From positions 28,704,857-28,768,856 of the forward strand of contig NC_134901.1 in NCBI RefSeq assembly GCF_041734735.1: a stretch of DNA of 64,000 bases, given 5' to 3'. This stretch comes from Babylonia areolata. Taxonomy: Eukaryota; Mollusca; Gastropoda; Neogastropoda; Buccinidae. The translations under genes and the position numbers were made by a program. Of this stretch, positions 10,340-19,929 are shown piece after piece (positions within the stretch are counted from its first letter, which is position 1; every line of letters begins with the position of its first letter). The notes below the pieces were generated by a model that searched no databases, was not told the DNA's origin, and was given only the letters and a program-made list of their open reading frames with translations.

Positions 10340-13300
10340 GCTGACAACAGTTTTTCCTCTTTGGGAGAAGATTGCTTCTTTTTTCTTTTGTTTTTTCAAC
10401 GAAGAAAACAATTCCATTTCTGACAACTGTGTTTGGAAATGATACCTTTCTTGTTTTATAATCGTCAATAACCACGTTCTTCAGTATTGCAAATACGACA
10501 ACCCAATGGTAGAAAACGAGTTTCAAAATCAATAATTCTTTATGTTTTAGTACACGCCCAATGATAAATCCGCATAAAGACTTCAGTGATTTGTATGTGT
10601 ATATTGTCATTGTTATGCTTTCAACTGGGCCAACAGCAAAGTATGAGAAGTGGTTTTTGCATTGCAATGGGAAGTCATTTACAGCTCAGTCTTTTGATAA
10701 ATCCGCATGAAGACTTCAGTGATTTGTATGTGTATATTGTCATTGTTATGCTTTCAACTGGGCCAACAGCAAAGTATGAGAAGTGGTTTTTGCATTGCAA
10801 TGGGAAGTCATTTACAGCTCAGTCTTTTGTGAAGGACTATGATTCTTAATCTAGGAGGCAAGATTGCACAGGCTCGTAGTGCTGCAGCTTTCGGGGGTGG
10901 GTGGGGAGGGGGGAGGGCTAGCTGGCCTTTGGGAACCACCCCAAATCCGACTGTCCTAAAATCCTCTTGGCCGAGAGAGAGTGGGGGTGTAACTTGGGCA
11001 AGACACTCTCCACTGTAATCAAATTCTAGCCCAGATAGTCGTGGACAACAGTTGCCTCCTCTGCTGTTTTGAGGGTCATAGTCGGAGACGACTGCCTATT
11101 ATACATGATATAAAATGTCATCGTGCAAAGTGGTATAAGTACTAATTGTACTTGTAACCCCCACCCCACCCCCACCCCACCCCCTCACTCCCCAGATCTG
11201 AACACCTTCATGCTGTCCGAGGCTCAGCTCAAGCGCCACACGCACTACGAGGACTACAAGGAGAAGTTCGCGTCCCGCTTCGCCAGCCTGCTGCTGGACT
11301 ACAGGGCCCAACCCTTCGTGGTTCAGTCGGTGGGCGCCGAGATGCTGAGGAGGTACCACGTGTCACGTGACACCCTGGTCACCGTGCACCTCTTCAGAGA
11401 CCCCGCGCACCTGGCACAGATCAAGAGAGACCGTGAGTGTGGGTTTAGGGGGAGGGATGGTGGGTAGAGGAGAAATCTTGAGTGTGTGGGGGAGGAGATA
11501 GTGTGTGGGGAGAGGGGGACGGGGGAGTGGTAGGGTGGGGAGGGGAGATCGTGTTTTGGGATGACATGCCACTCCTCTTCGAGTGCCTGGAACAGATCCT
11601 GCAAGTTTTCCGACGTATTGACCCTGGCTGTTCCCTGCTTCCATGCCTTTCTCAACTTCGTACTGCTCCTCTATCCAGTTTTCTTTGGCTGCCTTCATCT
11701 TCGTCCTGACTTCTCTGTTCACCTGTTGGTGCTTCGTCCTGGCTTCATTACTAGTTTCTTTGTTCTCGGTTCTCGCCGCTTGTCACACAGATCTAGGACC
11801 TCATTTGTCACCCATGGTTGGATCCTTTTTCGCTTTTTTCCCACAACTTGTTCAGCTGTTGTAGTTAGCACCTCTTTGATGTTGTTAGCAAGGGTGTCTA
11901 CGTCGATGTCCATTAAGTTGACTGAACAGGGTATGGAAGAGCAACATCAGATTCCACACAGAATTCCTGCTCTACAAGTCACTGGTGGTCTCCATCCTCT
12001 TATATGGATGTGAGACATGGACACTGATGGCAGAAACAGAAAGAAGAATCCAAGCATTCGAAACCAAGTGCTTGAGGAGACTACTACACATCTCCTACAA
12101 GGAGCACAAGACCAATGACTATGTGCGGAACCTGAGAGGAACCTATGTTGGGCCCCAAGAACCACTGCTGGCGACTGTCAAACGACGGAAGATGGCATGG
12201 TTTGGTCACGTCATACGACATAGCACCCTCTCCAAAACCATCCTGCAAGGGACTGTAGAGGGAGGGCGCAGACGGGGGCGGCAGAGAAAGAGCTGGTCCG
12301 ACAACGTCAAGGAATGGACCAAAATGACGATGCCAGATCTCCTCACGACAGCTGTCAACAGAACGGCGTAGCGAGCTATGACATCTTCCTCATGTACCCC
12401 CAACGACCCCAGCGGTCGAGGGAATGAGTGAGTGAGTGACCCTGGCTCGGAGCCGTCTGTCCAGCTCGTCCCACATGTGCTCAATTGGATTGAGATCTGG
12501 AGACAGTGAGGGCCATGGCAGCGTGTTAACGTTGTTGACAGCCAGGAAGGCCTGCGTATAACGTGCCGTATGCGGTCTGGCATTATCCTGAATGAAAATG
12601 GCGTGTGGGGCGGCCAAAAGTGGGCGAGCATGAAGCTGCAGGATATCAGCCACATAGCGCTGGGCGTTCAGAGCCCCGTCAATTCGCACCAGTTGACTAC
12701 GTCCATTGTCACTGATGGCGCCCCACACCATCACCCCCCCACCACCCCGAGCACGTGCTTGGTCAACTGACGCAGTTTGCTGCATAGCGTTCGTTCATTC
12801 TTCGGAAGACTCATCGTCTCCTGTCTGATGTCGCAGAAGGAATTGTGATTTATCACTGAATAACACGTGGTTCAAGTGACAGGCTGGAGTCCAGAAGCGA
12901 TGCTCGGTGGCGGTCAAAGTGGTGGCGCCTTGTGAGGACAGGTCGTCTGACCGGACGTCGAGCGTGCAGGCCAGCTGCGTGCAGCTGATTGCGGATGGTC
13001 TGGTCGGAGACATGTGGCACTCCATTCAGTGCTTGGACTGTGGATGAGGCTGAAAGGAAGCGGCTTCACAGATGTCGTAGGCGGATAAAGTGGTCCTGGG
13101 CTGCTGTCGTCAATCTTGGTCGTCCAGTGCGTTGTCTGTCTGCTGTGACACCAGTGGCTTCCAGTCCGGCTGGCCCACAGCTGACTGATGGTGCTTTGTG
13201 CCTCGTTGAAATGTGCGGCATCAGCTTGAGATTGTCCAGCCTGCAGTCGGCCAATGGCGTTGTTTCGTTGTGCTTGTCAGATGGGGCATTTTTGGCATTG

Positions 13301-14589
13301 GAATTTTTGCATTCAAATCCGATTCGACAGACTGCAGTTTTTTCTGAGTGTTATAGCCGTGGTGTGAGTAAACAGTTCACAGGCATTCCCAATCAAAAAC
13401 ATGTCTGCCAACTGAAGCACGCTCAAAAAATACAACGAGACAGTTTCACCATAGGCTTCACAATTTGCACGTGCAGCATGCTCTGCGTGTGCATGCCTGC
13501 TGCTTACAAGTCACTTGACAAGCGTAATCGTACTCAAGCCACACCCAACCCTTTTGCATAGTGCAGTGATAATATATTGCCCTCTGAAGATTGTTGCGTT
13601 TTTTTTATTTTTGTTGTTGTTATTTTTTGTTTGTTTGTTTTTTTGTTGTTTTTTTTTAACAGTATAGCTTGCATATGTTTCAGTACTTGCGTTTCTGATC
13701 TAGTACAGCTTTACCACCTCTCCCTGGCCTGCGTTCTTCTCCAACACACGCATGCTTGAAATCCCGCGTTACAGACGCAAGTCCCGTAGTTTCCGAACAT
13801 TTGTACATCGATGTTTGGCCCTTGATTTTGGAAATCTCTATACCACAGAAGAACAGACACTGCTCCAGTATTAAATAGTTTAAGCCTAATCTTAAAACAT
13901 ACTTGTTCAAATAATATCTTAGTTTACTCTCCGCCCAAAACCGTCTTTGTATTAGTGTGTGTGTGTGTGTGTGTGCAGAGGGGTAGAGGACTGGGGCGAC
14001 AGGAAATGTGTGTTTTGAGTGATGTAGTTGGGGGGTTTGTGGGTTTGTTGTTTTGTTTTGTTTTGTGTTTTTTTTGGGGGAAGGGAGGGGGCGAGTTGTT
14101 GGGGGCGGAGGTGGTTTTTTTATGCCTTCAGAGCTGCAGGATAAGCGCTATGTATAGAAACATTATTGTTATTAGATTATTCCTGTTTTCTGTTCTTGAT
14201 ATAAGGTATCTTGTTAGATACTTATGCCTTCAGAGCCGCAGGGTAAGCGCTATATATGGAAACATTATTGTTGTTGTTGTTGTTGTAATTGTTGTTGTAC
14301 AAACACAGTCACATTTCTTTCTTCCTGTTTTTTCTCTGCTCCTTTTTTTTTCTAAAATTAATGTTGTTGTTTATTTGTTTTAAATGAGATTTATGGAGTG
14401 GGACGGGTTGTGTTATCAATTCTTCGCTTCGTGCATGGTGCAGCCATGCTCCACAAAGTACTGAACAGAACAGGTGTTCAACAGAACGGTGTGTTTTCAG
14501 CTCGCTGGCATGACATCATCACTCTGCAGAGAGAGATGGCTGACGACAACTGCTCTGTCTTCACCATCGACACCAGAGCCTGTCCCTGA
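6052..14589 (+). CDS. Unknown protein with two DUF1330-like alpha/beta barrel units
   Basis: I do not recognise a named gene. Exons: 6052-6111 (tentative first), 7947-8078, 9699-9885, 11196-11432, 14501-14589 (stop TGA); about 234 residues. Phases chain (0, 0, 1, 1), with GT donors (GTGAGT, GTCAGT, GTATTG, GTGAGT) and CAG acceptors. The product reads as two beta-alpha-beta-beta-alpha-beta units. The first runs from strand VYMFLRF (23-29) through GRFVGIAR to strand AVVVFWF (77-83). The second runs from [10 protein letters not shown] (113-122) through [11 protein letters not shown]. This resembles dimeric alpha/beta barrel proteins of the DUF1330 type; that is inference from the pattern. No signal peptide or membrane segment is visible. 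The start ATG has A at -3 and G at +4, but the first exon is histidine/serine-rich and could be wrong; a microexon or another 5' exon is possible. Later exons are secure because their encoded sequence is compact and phase-consistent. Confidence 0.72.
6192..6256. repeat. (TG)n microsatellite
   Basis: Perfect TG run in the first intron of the DUF1330-like gene. Confidence 0.97.
6257..6775. other. Intronic unique and T-rich sequence
   Basis: T-rich DNA with (TTCC)n at 6449-6468, then unique sequence. No exon is recognised. Confidence 0.4.
6776..6985 (+). mobile_element. SINE family B, 3' part
   Basis: Carries the family's TCTCTGGCCAAATTC..., GGCAGAAAATACAGG and GACGCGCTCTCCG landmarks plus a CTGAATTTGACACAAAGAAT segment. 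It ends in AATACAATACA. The pentamer microsatellite that follows probably grew from this tail. Confidence 0.75.
6986..7096. repeat. Pentanucleotide array
   Basis: Successive blocks of (CAACG)n, (CTACA)n and (ATACA)n, one step apart in sequence. They start at the tail of the SINE. Confidence 0.95.
7141..7265. repeat. (TCT)n with regular TCG
   Basis: TCT codons interrupted at near-regular spacing by TCG, giving a polyserine frame by chance. Intronic. Confidence 0.95.
7322..7525. repeat. 16-bp minisatellite (CTGTCTGTTTATCCCT)
   Basis: About ten imperfect copies, with some longer units carrying an extra CTGT. Intronic. Confidence 0.9.
7762..7925. repeat. (TG)n tract abutting the exon 2 acceptor
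   Basis: Long TG run followed by GC/GT sequence, up to about 20 bp before the acceptor at 7946. Confidence 0.95.
8079..9047. repeat. Intron with about 800 bp of ATT/ATC/GTT triplets
   Basis: From about 8235 to 9046 nearly every triplet is ATT, ATC, GTT, AGT or CAT (plus strand). Hydrophobic or polymethionine ORFs here are artefacts. Confidence 0.9.
9048..9245 (+). mobile_element. Interspersed element D copy
   Basis: Begins GATATGGATACTTATATAGC and contains GCGCTTTACAAACACGGGG and ATTTGCACAACAGGCTGCCT. Matching copies are at 44240-44420 and 48296-48505. It has no coding capacity. In the 48.3-kb copy it runs straight into a tRNA-headed SINE, so it may be the body of that SINE. Confidence 0.8.
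9258..9692. repeat. 430-bp (GAT)n array running into a splice acceptor
   Basis: GAT repeats with GGT and AAT variants continue to within six bases of the CAG that begins exon 9699. The normal polypyrimidine tract is missing there. Confidence 0.97.
9699..9885 (+). CDS. Exon 3 of the DUF1330-like gene
   Basis: Encodes 62 residues beginning TWDLTPSKW, with [20 protein letters not shown] and the strand [10 protein letters not shown]. Donor G/GTATTG. A GAT array lies upstream and GGGCTGTGCT repeats start within a few bases of the donor, so the exon is enclosed by microsatellites on both sides. Confidence 0.85.
9888..10340. repeat. G-rich pentamer series and (TG)n
   Basis: Blocks of (GGGCT/GTGCT)n change into (TTGGG)n near 9960-10085, then (GTGGT)n, (GTCGT)n and finally (TG)n at 10286-10340. 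The TTGGG block could form G-quadruplexes. Confidence 0.93.
10345..10562. other. Unique intronic sequence
   Basis: No feature recognised. Confidence 0.3.
10563..10830. repeat. 132-bp direct duplication
   Basis: Two nearly identical copies in tandem, each with TTCAGTGATTTGTATGTGTA and CAACTGGGCCAACAGCAAAG. The near-identity points to a recent duplication in the third intron. Confidence 0.95.
11196..11432 (+). CDS. Exon 4 of the DUF1330-like gene
   Basis: Encodes most of the second unit: [41 protein letters not shown] and [19 protein letters not shown]. Acceptor CCCCAG after a C-rich tract; donor GTGAGTG. It carries one base of the next codon (phase 1). Confidence 0.88.
11433..11555. other. 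G-rich intronic sequence
   Basis: GGGGA-rich DNA between the exon 4 donor and the transposon remnant. No gene. Confidence 0.4.
11556..13330 (-). mobile_element. Tc1/mariner-like transposon remnant, split by a LINE
   Basis: On the minus strand, HTH-type [15 protein letters not shown] (near 13240) is followed by a degraded middle. Then come the DDE landmarks [11 protein letters not shown] (about 12720), [12 protein letters not shown] (about 12600), and [20 protein letters not shown] (about 12490-12550). Reading is interrupted after RRLRARV by the LINE at 11630-12436. It resumes on the far side as [15 protein letters not shown] (11560-11617), the usual next stretch of Tc1 transposases. Several frame changes separate the N-terminal pieces and the extreme C-terminus is missing, so it is inactive. 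I could not identify terminal inverted repeats. Confidence 0.9.
11619..12447 (+). mobile_element. Non-LTR retrotransposon (LINE), 5'-inverted, with target-site duplication
   Basis: An 11-bp direct repeat, TGACCCTGGCT, flanks the insert (11619-11629 and 12437-12447). The plus-strand part (about 11918-12436) encodes the C-terminal end of an endonuclease/reverse transcriptase: [30 protein letters not shown] and [19 protein letters not shown]. It ends in a (GAGT)n tail. The first part (11630 to about 11915) is the upstream linker region in reverse, with [20 protein letters not shown] and [13 protein letters not shown] on the minus strand. An inverted 5' piece joined to a sense 3' piece is the signature of twin priming. 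Clade not resolved (RTE-like by its microsatellite tail). Confidence 0.9.
13331..14500. other. Intron sequence with a repeated SINE-like tail
   Basis: Unique sequence, a TG run (13955-13974), a T/G-rich stretch (14040-14120) and two copies of a GCCTTCAGAG...AAGCGCTAT...CATTATTGTT segment (14123-14173 and 14225-14290). That segment resembles a short retroposon 3' end. No exon is seen before 14501. Confidence 0.4.
14501..14589 (+). CDS. Last exon of the DUF1330-like gene
   Basis: Acceptor GTTTTCAG. The first two bases complete the proline codon left open at 11432. Encodes [15 protein letters not shown] then [12 protein letters not shown] and TGA. The phase match and protein-like sequence support it. 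Confidence 0.75.
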
Positions 14590-14908
14590 CTGGCTATGCT
14601 GGCAACCCAGGAAAAAAAAAGCTAGAAAAGAATGCACTGGTTCAATGCTAAGCTGATCACCCAATCGCTTTGACTTATTTCTTGCACTTGTTTGGACTGT
14701 CATGACTTGCATATACGATGCTGAGCATCTCAAGTGCTTTCTGAAGTGAAATGATTTATTTGCTGTCCATAATTATTCATGGATAGATAGTTTAATACAG
14801 TGTTGGAAAGTGAAACATTGTCAGCAGCAGCAGCAGATGCTGAAGATTTACTCGTCTGAAAAAATCACCCTCACGTTTTTGCATGATCCTTCTGCCAGAC
14901 AAAAACTG

Positions 14909-14910
<2 letters not shown>

Positions 14911-14952
<42 letters not shown>
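14911..14952. repeat. (CA)n microsatellite
   Basis: Perfect CA run in the presumed 3' untranslated region. Confidence 0.97.
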
Positions 14953-14953
<1 letters not shown>

Positions 14954-15015
14954 CTCTTCTTAATATGCTCATGTTTATGTTTCATTGTGTCTTATAAACT
15001 TTAAGGTTTTATGAC

Positions 15016-15021
15016 AATAAA
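15016..15021 (+). terminator. Polyadenylation signal AATAAA
   Basis: AATAAA lies 427 bp after the stop at 14589, in TTTTATGACAATAAAAAGTA. It is the first canonical signal downstream of that stop. Confidence 0.55.
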
Positions 15022-16769
15022 AAGTATTCTATTCTATTCACACACACACACACATAGAGCAGTGAAAAATCCTTTTAAAATACTTTGGATCCACATCTGA
15101 GCCAAAACCTAATTGACTGGTCCTTGGCCCACAGTGATTCTACGGAACTTCAGGAAAACCTAGAATTTATTTTTCAGTAGTCCTGCTTTTAGACAAATCC
15201 CGAGTGAACACATTATCTTGGCACAGCTAATAAATCAGTTGTTCTGATGTTAAATTGGCTGCTCGATTTCCTTATCTATTTGTTTGTTTGTCGCTGGTTT
15301 TCGTTTTGGGGGGTTGAGGGATGAATGTTGCCATGGACATCTTGCATTGGAAGAAAAAGTCCTTTGCCTGTGATAAAAACATAAACATGATAGATCTAAA
15401 CTGTGATCACCCGTATTCCTGACATTTAGCTATTGCTGTTGTTTCCTGTTGGAATCAACGCTGATGGATTGTGACAGGTGTCAGAATGTAATCCCAACAA
15501 AGGGAATACTGCTTCTCCGTTTTCCATTCTAACAAAATCGTTAATTTGATGATCATGTATGATGTTTACTTTTACATGTTTACTTTTTACAACATAAAAC
15601 TTTCAATGTAATCCTACGCATTTTTAAAATGCGAGTGCTTGTGTGCGCTTTTTACTACGTAAAACTTTCAGTATAACTTGCAAATCACCTCTCAGTGAAT
15701 AAACAATACACCAATCAGATGAAGTGATTTTATTTAAATGGAATTGCCATTAAGTACACAATAATGTGTGATACATAATTATTACTGCAGGTAAAATTAC
15801 TAATATAAAAATTGTAATTGATACTAAGTGCATGTTGTCCAAAAACAATTTTGTGTATCATTGTTATCCGAACATATTACCAACAATTTCCTGTTAGAAT
15901 TATCAAGATCTGAATATTGATTTTTACAGTCTCTCTGGGTGAAAATGGGTGAAAAAAATTTCTTTTTATTATCTACACCAGATTACCCATTTCTTGGTGT
16001 GTTTTTTCAGTAGAAATCAACATGTTTTAATTTGGTGCCAGGCATGAATTGTAAACCTTTGGTTAAGAAAATTGTCTTATGTAATAGTCATAACTCACCA
16101 TTCTGTAATTTATGCGTTTCAAGTGTTCTTTTGTCCTTATTGTTAACATGTGGATAGAACGCTGCACTTTGATAATTTTATGGAATTAAAAAAAAAAAAT
16201 TATCAATGTACTGTTTCAATATCACACTTTCTCTGACTACTGCGACAGCTTCTTATAACTTGTTTTACCTTTGTTGTGATTATTAGTTTATGCTTCAGAA
16301 TGACTCCGTGTTTTATGTCCTTATAACAGATATTTTTACTGTTGGGTAATTCAGCACAAATTTCAACTTCTGATTTGTCAAAATAACAAATAAAGTTGTG
16401 TTGTCTACACACTCAAGTGCAACCTGCTCAGAAATATGGATTTTATATCAGTTTAGTGACATTTGATATACAATAGTTTGCCTTGTCATCAATCAAGTTT
16501 TGTAATGTACTGGTCACAGATGACTAAAAAGCTCTGGTTACAAATCTTGTCAGAGATTGGGTCACTATGTACATGGGCTTCACTTTAAATAGGAGTCTGT
16601 ATTCTCTTTACGACCTTCGATGATGTATACCAAAGCTTGGACAACCTGTCTGCGGGTATGGATTGAGTCCAAATCTGCTTGAACAATTTCAAGACAAGTC
16701 TCTCATTCTTCTGTGTTAGTGTGCTGCAACTTTCATAATCATTCACTCATGAACAAGTGGGCCGTATGA
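15022..16769. other. AT-rich intergenic DNA
   Basis: No gene, RNA gene or strong repeat is seen in this 1.7-kb stretch on either strand. Confidence 0.4.
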
Positions 16770-17085
16770 CCATTTTTATCCAGTTATGCAGGCATCCATT
16801 CTCCTTTTCCAAGGGTGGGCATGCTGGGTATACTTGTGTTTGTGTAACTAAGTTGGCATAAACAATCAAAACACTGAACTGGATTTCCATGACAGACAGA
16901 CACGTAGTTGATCTGAATGTACATAAACATGAAACAGATTAAGGCACTTGTTTTGACAAGCATGTATGCATGTACACTGGCCTGCGAGATCAGAAAAAAA
17001 TTCAACCCTTTACCAGCCTGGCACTGCTACTGGGACTGAACCAAGGACTTTCAAAGTACAACTGTCAAACCACTCAGTTGTCATG
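16770..17085 (-). mobile_element. SINE family C, degraded
   Basis: The tRNA-like head reads on the minus strand near 17075. The body landmarks GGGTGGGCATGCTGGGTAT and GCGAGATCAGAAAAAA match better copies at 29430, 48506 and 54310. Confidence 0.6.
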
Positions 17086-17513
17086 TTCATTGGGGTTGTC
17101 ACTATCTGCCAGCATGTGGCTGAGTTTGGATTGTACCTGACATGATCCACTGCCAGACACACCTGGTGCCTCAGCCCTCAAGCCCACATGATGCAAGTGA
17201 GCAGTGTTAAATTGCATGAAGAGTGCTGAAATTGTTTCAGACACTGGGTTAGTTATAGCGGTCAACACTAAGAACTTGATGACTGAAATGACACTGACAA
17301 GGCTGGCAAAAACACTTGTTCGTTTATGACAAATATATGGTTTTACAAATATGAAAGTGAAACTTTAGCCAGTAAAACGTGTTGGTAAAGAACTGTGTAT
17401 TCTGCAATGCCTCAGACCTGGTTACAGGTGGGAGAGATGGATGAGGAAACAATAGTTTTCTGCCAAACAATGGGCACAGGATGTCTGCATGTTTCCTTTT
17501 CTATCTTGTCCAA

Positions 17514-17888
17514 CACTGAAGAATGGTTAAGACGCTGGTCTGCCAATAGAGTCCCTAAGGGTCTGAGTCCAAATCCCACTCTTGCCCTTTCTCCAAAGTT
17601 TGACTGGAAATTTGAAATTGAGCGTCTAGTCGTTTGGATGAGACTAGAAATCAAGGTTCCATGTGCAGCACACACTTAAAAAGAACCCATGGCAACGAGT
17701 GTTGTCCTCTGGCAAGGTTCCGAAGAAGAAATCCACTCGGATAGGTACACAAATATATGTGCATGCACTCAAGGCCTGACAAAGCATGTTGGGTTATGCT
17801 GCTTATCAGGCATCCAACTAGCAGATGTGGTGTATTGTGAATGGATTTGTCCGAATGCAGCGATGCCTCCTTGAGAAACTGAAACTGA
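17514..17888 (+). mobile_element. SINE family A, near full length
   Basis: The head GAATGGTTAAGACGCTGG is tRNA-like. The body has TGACTGGAAATTTGAAATTG, AAGAACCCATGGCAACGAG, CACTCAAGGCCTGAC and GGGTTATGCTGCTTATCAGG. The end is CTCCTTGAGAAACTGAAACT. Other copies lie at 30565, 40590, 45171 (minus), 47780 and 60663 (minus). I associate this family with caenogastropods. Confidence 0.88.
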
Positions 17889-19929
17889 TGATGCCTGGAG
17901 CCAGTCAACCTGATATGCCATTGCATGTAACTTAATGATAGGTTTCAAGATATTTGAAACTGTGCTTGTGTACAATGGAAATGCTCTGGGCTCTACCTGT
18001 CTGAATGTCTTTCACGTTATCAACCTCTGTGGCTTATGAGTTTTAATCTTTTTCATTTAAATGTGCATTTCATAATACAAAACACTGGGTCAAATTTCAG
18101 CAGGTATTGTGTGTCTGTCAGTAACAAGCCCTGAAAATGCTGAATAGTTAAGTGCTTACCTTTAACACTGACCTTTTTTTTTTCCTGATCAAAGCCCAAC
18201 AATAAAATACAGCTTCTCAATAGAAGCTCTCTCCCAACATCATGCAGTATGTAAACACTCACTGCATAAACTTGCCAAAAAACACCCACACACAAGCTGC
18301 AGATGAGCCACACACTGTTTCATTCACTTTATTCTGATGCTGGCATCACAGAGACCATCAGTGAAGCAAATCACATCTGCCACCAACCTATGAAAAAAAA
18401 AGAAGAAAAAAAAAGAAGAAAAGGTGGCACAACACACACCACAGTCACCAAGTGTTCACTGAATCACTGCACATACACATCACACAGTCCAGACTGCCAT
18501 CTGTACAAACCCGCCCTATAGACATTTTCAAAGATTATTTCTAATGGAACACCCACATTCAAACCTGGTACATCTGAACTGGATTCATAGCCAACTGATA
18601 ACTACATTGCCGAAAGTAGAATGAACACTGATGCATAACACTTCAATTAATCCGATGTCATTCAAAAAACGGAATGATACTGTGCATTCAACATCCTAGA
18701 CAGACAGATGGATGCCAACAGGAAACTGAAATCTGTATCAATGGTGATATAATTAAACATTCTAAAAATTAATCGAAATATAACGGGTCATGGGTTATAT
18801 TCATAACTGTCATAACTCCTTAGTTTAAAAATCTGACAGGTGCAGTTCTCTACACCCAGTTATTTCTGTACGTGTCAATGTAATTCATATTTCTTAGATT
18901 GGCGCTGCTTTTTCTGTATTTCTTTCATTTACCTTCTAAATGATCGTAACATAAATCTGAGAGTACTGTGGAGAGGAATACAGCTTGCCACAACTGAAGA
19001 TTAGAGCAGTCACTGTGTTGTTATAAAATAGTTTCAAAAGACACACACTTGACACACGACTCCAGCAACGCTACAAACAAACCTGCCTCACAAATGTACA
19101 GTGAATTGATTAAGTTGAACAGAAAATCAAGCACAGTCAGAGAATCACTGCCATCCCAGCGACAAGACTCACCAGACAGGGGAGTCAACAGCAGCCAGAT
19201 ATAGCTCACATTCCTCACACATCTCTCACTTAACGTTACAGCCACACTAAGTCTCCCACACTCCACATGCAGAGCACTCAACCCTTCCTTATGACATCAA
19301 AAGGATACAATCATACACTCTAATACAAATTCTTTAAAACAAATTTAAAAAAAAAAAAGAGAAAAATCTTAGCACAGGCAAACACCTGGTGCCTACAAAG
19401 TTCCCTGCCTTCTCTCTCACATCTGTAAATGTGGATATCGCACTGAAAACAATTTACAAGTCACAAAACAAAAAAAAATGGAAAAAGGAAAAGAAAGATC
19501 ATAAAAAAAAAAAAAATAATAATAAAAAATTGCCCACACATAAAAAGAATGTGGGAACAAACAATAATTTAGCCATAAAGTATTGACTACAACTGACAAA
19601 CCCCACTGACAGCTTACCCCCATTAATGCTGAAAGACGTTTTGCAAACCAACAAGACTACAGCAAAAACCTAACTTAACCAAACCGGGCTATTAGCACAG
19701 AGTGAAAGAGGCAAACCGTTTTGAAAACAATTGATCAAAATCAACACAGAATTATAAAAAAATAAAAATAAAAAAAAAAAAAAATTAAAAAAAGATCATT
19801 CATAATTCTGAACAGAATAACAAATCAGGAAGCCAGCGACTCCCCTCCACAAAAGTCCAACACTGGACGATGAACGAGTGCTTACAGATCCACAACAGGA
19901 GAGAGAGAGGGCGGCAGGCAGGGTGTGGT
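17889..19929 (-). other. Probable EIF2S2 3' untranslated region and downstream DNA
   Basis: Mixed AT-rich DNA with A-runs at 19345, 19500 and 19755-19795. No coding region. The end of the EIF2S2 transcript is probably in here. Confidence 0.4.
18328..18333 (-). terminator. Candidate EIF2S2 polyadenylation signal
   Basis: TTTATT on the plus strand is AATAAA on the minus strand. It was the only canonical hexamer I found within about 1.9 kb after the stop, giving a 1.6-kb 3' untranslated region. Confidence 0.35.

Noticed and set aside
3506-10347. Val/Cys, Thr/His, Met/Ile and Asp/His repeat ORFs
   Set aside because: Read from TG, CA, GAT and ATT microsatellites on either strand.
11985-12785. 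Possible host genes with reverse transcriptase-like or DDE sequence
   Set aside because: They are the LINE and Tc1 remnants described in the feature list.
17395-17975. Small ORFs on both strands
   Set aside because: They lie in a SINE family A copy and its flank.
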